NCBI RefSeq assembly: GCF_030463565.1
Contig: NC_134643.1
Span: 74,645,721 to 74,709,720, forward strand
Reading direction: 5' to 3'
Length of the DNA stretch: 64,000 nucleotides
Source of the DNA: Pelecanus crispus
Lineage: Eukaryota; Chordata; Aves; Pelecaniformes; Pelecanidae
Part shown: one piece after another, positions 61,891 through 64,000 of the stretch
Position numbering within the stretch: position 1 is the first letter of the stretch
How the letters are laid out: every line of letters starts with the position of its first letter
Made by a program: the position numbers and the translations under genes
Notes under the pieces: generated by a model
What the model was told of the DNA's origin: nothing
The model's input: the letters and a program-made list of their open reading frames with translations, nothing else
The model's database searches: none

Positions 61891-62950
61891 AATCATAGAA
61901 TGGAATCATAGAATAGTTTGGGTTGGAACGGACCTTTAAAGGTCACCTAGCCCAACCCCCCTGCAGTGAGCAGGGACAGCTTTAACTAGATCAGGTTGCT
62001 CAGACCCCCATCCAACCTGACCTTGAATGTTTCCAGGGATGGGGCCTCTACCACCTCTCTGGGCAACCTGTTCCAGTGTTTCACCACCCTCATTGTAAAA
62101 AATGTCTTCCTTATATCCAGTCCAAATCTACCCTCTTTTAGTTTAAAACCATTACCCCTTTTCTTATTGCAACAGGCCCTATTAAAAAGTCTGTCCCCAT
62201 CTTTCTCACAAGCCCCCTTTAAGTATTGAAAGGCCACAATAAGGTCTCCTTGCAGCCTTCTCTTCTCCAGGCTGAACAACCCCAACTCTCTCAGCCTTTC
62301 CTCATAGGAGAGGTGTTCCATCCCTCTGATGATTTTTGTGGCCCTCCTCTGGACCCTCTCCAACAGGTCCATGTCCTTCTTGTGCTGAGGACTCCAGCGC
62401 TGGATGCAGTCCTCCATGTGGGGTCTCACCAGAGTAGAGTAGAGGGGCAGAATCACCTCCCTTGGCCTGGTAGCCACGCTTCTTTTGATGCAGCCCAGGA
62501 TACGGTTGGCCTTCTGGGCTGCGAGTGGGCATTGTTGGCTCATGTCCAGCTTTTCATCTACCAGTACCCCCAAGTCCTTCTCTGCAGGACTGCTCTCAAT
62601 CCCTTCATCCCTCAGCCTGTGTTAATGCTGGGGGTTGCCCCAACCCAGGAGCAGGACCTTGCACTTGCCCTTGTTGAACCTCATATGAGGTTCACATGGG
62701 CCCACTTGTCAAGTTTGTCCAGGTCCCTCTGGATGGCATCCTGTCCCTCATGCGTATCAGCTGCATCACTCAGCTTGGTGTCGTCTGCAAACTTGCCAAG
62801 GGTGCACTCAATCCTACTGTCTGTGTCCTGGATGAAGATATTAAACAGTACTGGTCCCAGTACAGACCCCTGAGGGACACCACTTGTCACTGATCCTCCA
62901 TCTGGACATTGAGCCATTGACCACTACCCTCTGGTTGACCACAACCATCC
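61891..62950 (-). mobile_element. CR1 LINE fragment with intact 3' end, 5'-truncated
   Basis: Reverse-oriented CR1. Its 3' terminus is at 61891, with two copies of the ATTCTATGAT-type tail unit followed (on the minus strand, upstream) by the conserved 3' untranslated text. It is 5'-truncated near 62950, just upstream of the CTCTGGTTG block. Same subfamily and orientation as the copy at 1-1080. Confidence 0.95.
61986..62917 (-). pseudogene. CR1 ORF2 reverse transcriptase C-terminal part, nearly intact but disrupted
   Basis: The minus-strand frame from 62917 reads [17 protein letters not shown] and the FADDTKLS catalytic box, then KWAHVNLI and a stop. A two-base insertion here (CCTCATATGAGG, against CCTCATGAGG at 646-655) shifts the frame. 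The next frame has a TAA near 62624, then continues through [73 protein letters not shown] and [20 protein letters not shown] to the natural stop near 61986. The last 195 codons are therefore uninterrupted. With no N-terminal half and two lesions it is inactive. Confidence 0.9.
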
Positions 62951-62980
62951 AATGATGTGCCTAGTCACTACTTGAGTTTT

Positions 62981-63008
62981 GGGTGTGGGGTTGTGGGGTT
63001 TGGGGGGG
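62981..63008 (+). other. Four-run G-quadruplex motif
   Basis: Four G runs of 3, 4, 4 and 7 are separated by loops TGT, TTGT and TTT, meeting the standard G3+N1-7 quadruplex definition. It lies about 30 bases beyond the truncated end of the CR1. Confidence 0.8.
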
Positions 63009-63027
63009 TATTTTTGGTTTTTTTTTT

Positions 63028-63043
63028 TGTTGTTGTTGTTGTT
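63028..63043. repeat. (GTT)n microsatellite
   Basis: About five GTT units following a T run. Confidence 0.85.
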
Positions 63044-64000
63044 AAAGACTTCTAAACAGTGTAAAATTTCATGATGACTGTAACTAAGGAATATAGGGAA
63101 GAAGGTGCAAAACAAATGTCTTTGAATCGAGCTAGCACACCAGTAATTGTAAGATTAAAGGGTTCTTGTAGTGTGGCATCTTTGTTTCTTTCCTAACTTA
63201 CCAAAGTCAACCTGTTTTGGGAAAACTTGATTTTGGCAGTACACTGATGTGTAGATACAAGCAAATTAGCTTTGGTATTGGGAACAGTTCAGCCTATACT
63301 GAAGCAGGCAGATATCTTCAATAGCATATCCCATTTTTCAGCTCACCTGGCTTGTCTGCTTCTCCTGGTTAGCTCTGGTATCCCTGTACCATGCTACATC
63401 ACTCCATAAGCATTGCAATTAAACCACCCAGCATCTGTGTTTTACGGCAAGTGTCAGTGGCCTTGACTATCTATAATTGCTCAACTATTTACTTGCCTTT
63501 TGTGTTTTGGGCTTTTTTTCCCTCATCTCTGAGACAGTTGGAAAAAGGTTACTAAAATTCAACTATTTTCATGGGAGAGAGACGCCAGGTGCAGTGGATA
63601 TAGTTCAGAGAAGATAGAACAAATTCCATCTCAAAAACAAACGAACAAAAAAAAAAAAAACCAACACAGCTAAAATCAAAAAAGCAGCACGGTTTGGCAG
63701 GGTGAGTGCAGAGGCCTCAAGTTACAGAGAGACGAGGCTGTTTCTGTCATGCCACATCGAGAACAAAGCGCTTGTGTGAGCTCCTGAGCAGCTGGGGTAG
63801 CAGGGAGATGAGGGGAGGCGGCAGCAAGGCCGCTCAGGAGACTAAACCTGCTCCACCGCCTCGAGCCCAGGGTCAGAGAATGGTGGAAACTCCATCCTCG
63901 TGCTGATTGACATAAAGAGTTTCCCTCTTGCTTGAGATCAAAGGGTCTTGTCTTTGCACTGTAAGGAAAGAGTTCGATACTGTACGATGTGGAAACTCCA
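63044..64000. other. Unique non-coding stretch to the right edge
   Basis: It contains an A14-CCAACAC tract near 63647 and a somewhat GC-richer patch near 63700-63900. No gene was recognised. Confidence 0.5.

Noticed and set aside
1..64000. tRNA, rRNA, CRISPR, bacterial operon or phage features
   Set aside because: No cloverleaf, ribosomal signature, spaced direct repeats or dense coding seen; the window is vertebrate nuclear DNA.

Overview
This is a vertebrate nuclear window, almost certainly from a bird in Neoaves. The evidence is the repeat content. There are CR1 non-LTR retrotransposon fragments whose 3' end carries the ATTCTATGAT-type tail, and a solo LTR of the abundant avian ERVL-like family (TGTCCTGGTTTTGGC at one end, TGACA at the other). 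The rest is AT-rich, intron-like or intergenic sequence with many poly(A)/poly(T) tracts. There are no operons, ribosome binding sites, CRISPR arrays, tRNAs or rRNAs. I see no complete protein-coding gene, and most open frames are short chance ORFs or shadows of repeats.

Layout. 1-1080: 5'-truncated CR1 on the minus strand with a broken reverse transcriptase. 3928-4495: solo LTR on the minus strand with a 5-bp target duplication, TATA box and perfect CRE. 6800-7350: diverged CR1 on the plus strand. 7351-44189: a long repeat-poor stretch with CpG-richer islands (14.1-14.3, 17.1-17.3 and 36.9-37.0 kb) and three exon-like segments. The best of these is 37961-38011 (51 nt, plus strand). Others are a 36-nt microexon-like segment at 29461-29496 and a non-coding exon-like segment at 19430-19515. 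44190-44630: very old CR1 fossil. 45981-48955: a duplicated block derived from a PIF/Harbinger-like DNA transposon, containing a 215-nt pure pyrimidine tract. 51565-52487: CR1, plus strand. 57470-57875: second very old CR1 fossil. 61891-62950: CR1, minus strand, same family and orientation as the copy at the left edge, followed by a four-run G-quadruplex motif.

Interpretation. The window looks like part of a large intron (or introns) plus repeats of a plus-strand gene that I cannot name. The only candidate coding piece I would defend is the 51-nt exon. I did not find an undescribed multi-gene system. The most unusual items are the Harbinger-derived duplication with an internal-deletion sister copy, the T8-10C satellite inside it, and a recurring poly(A)-CCCAAACCC / GGGTTTGGG-poly(T) motif seen on both strands.
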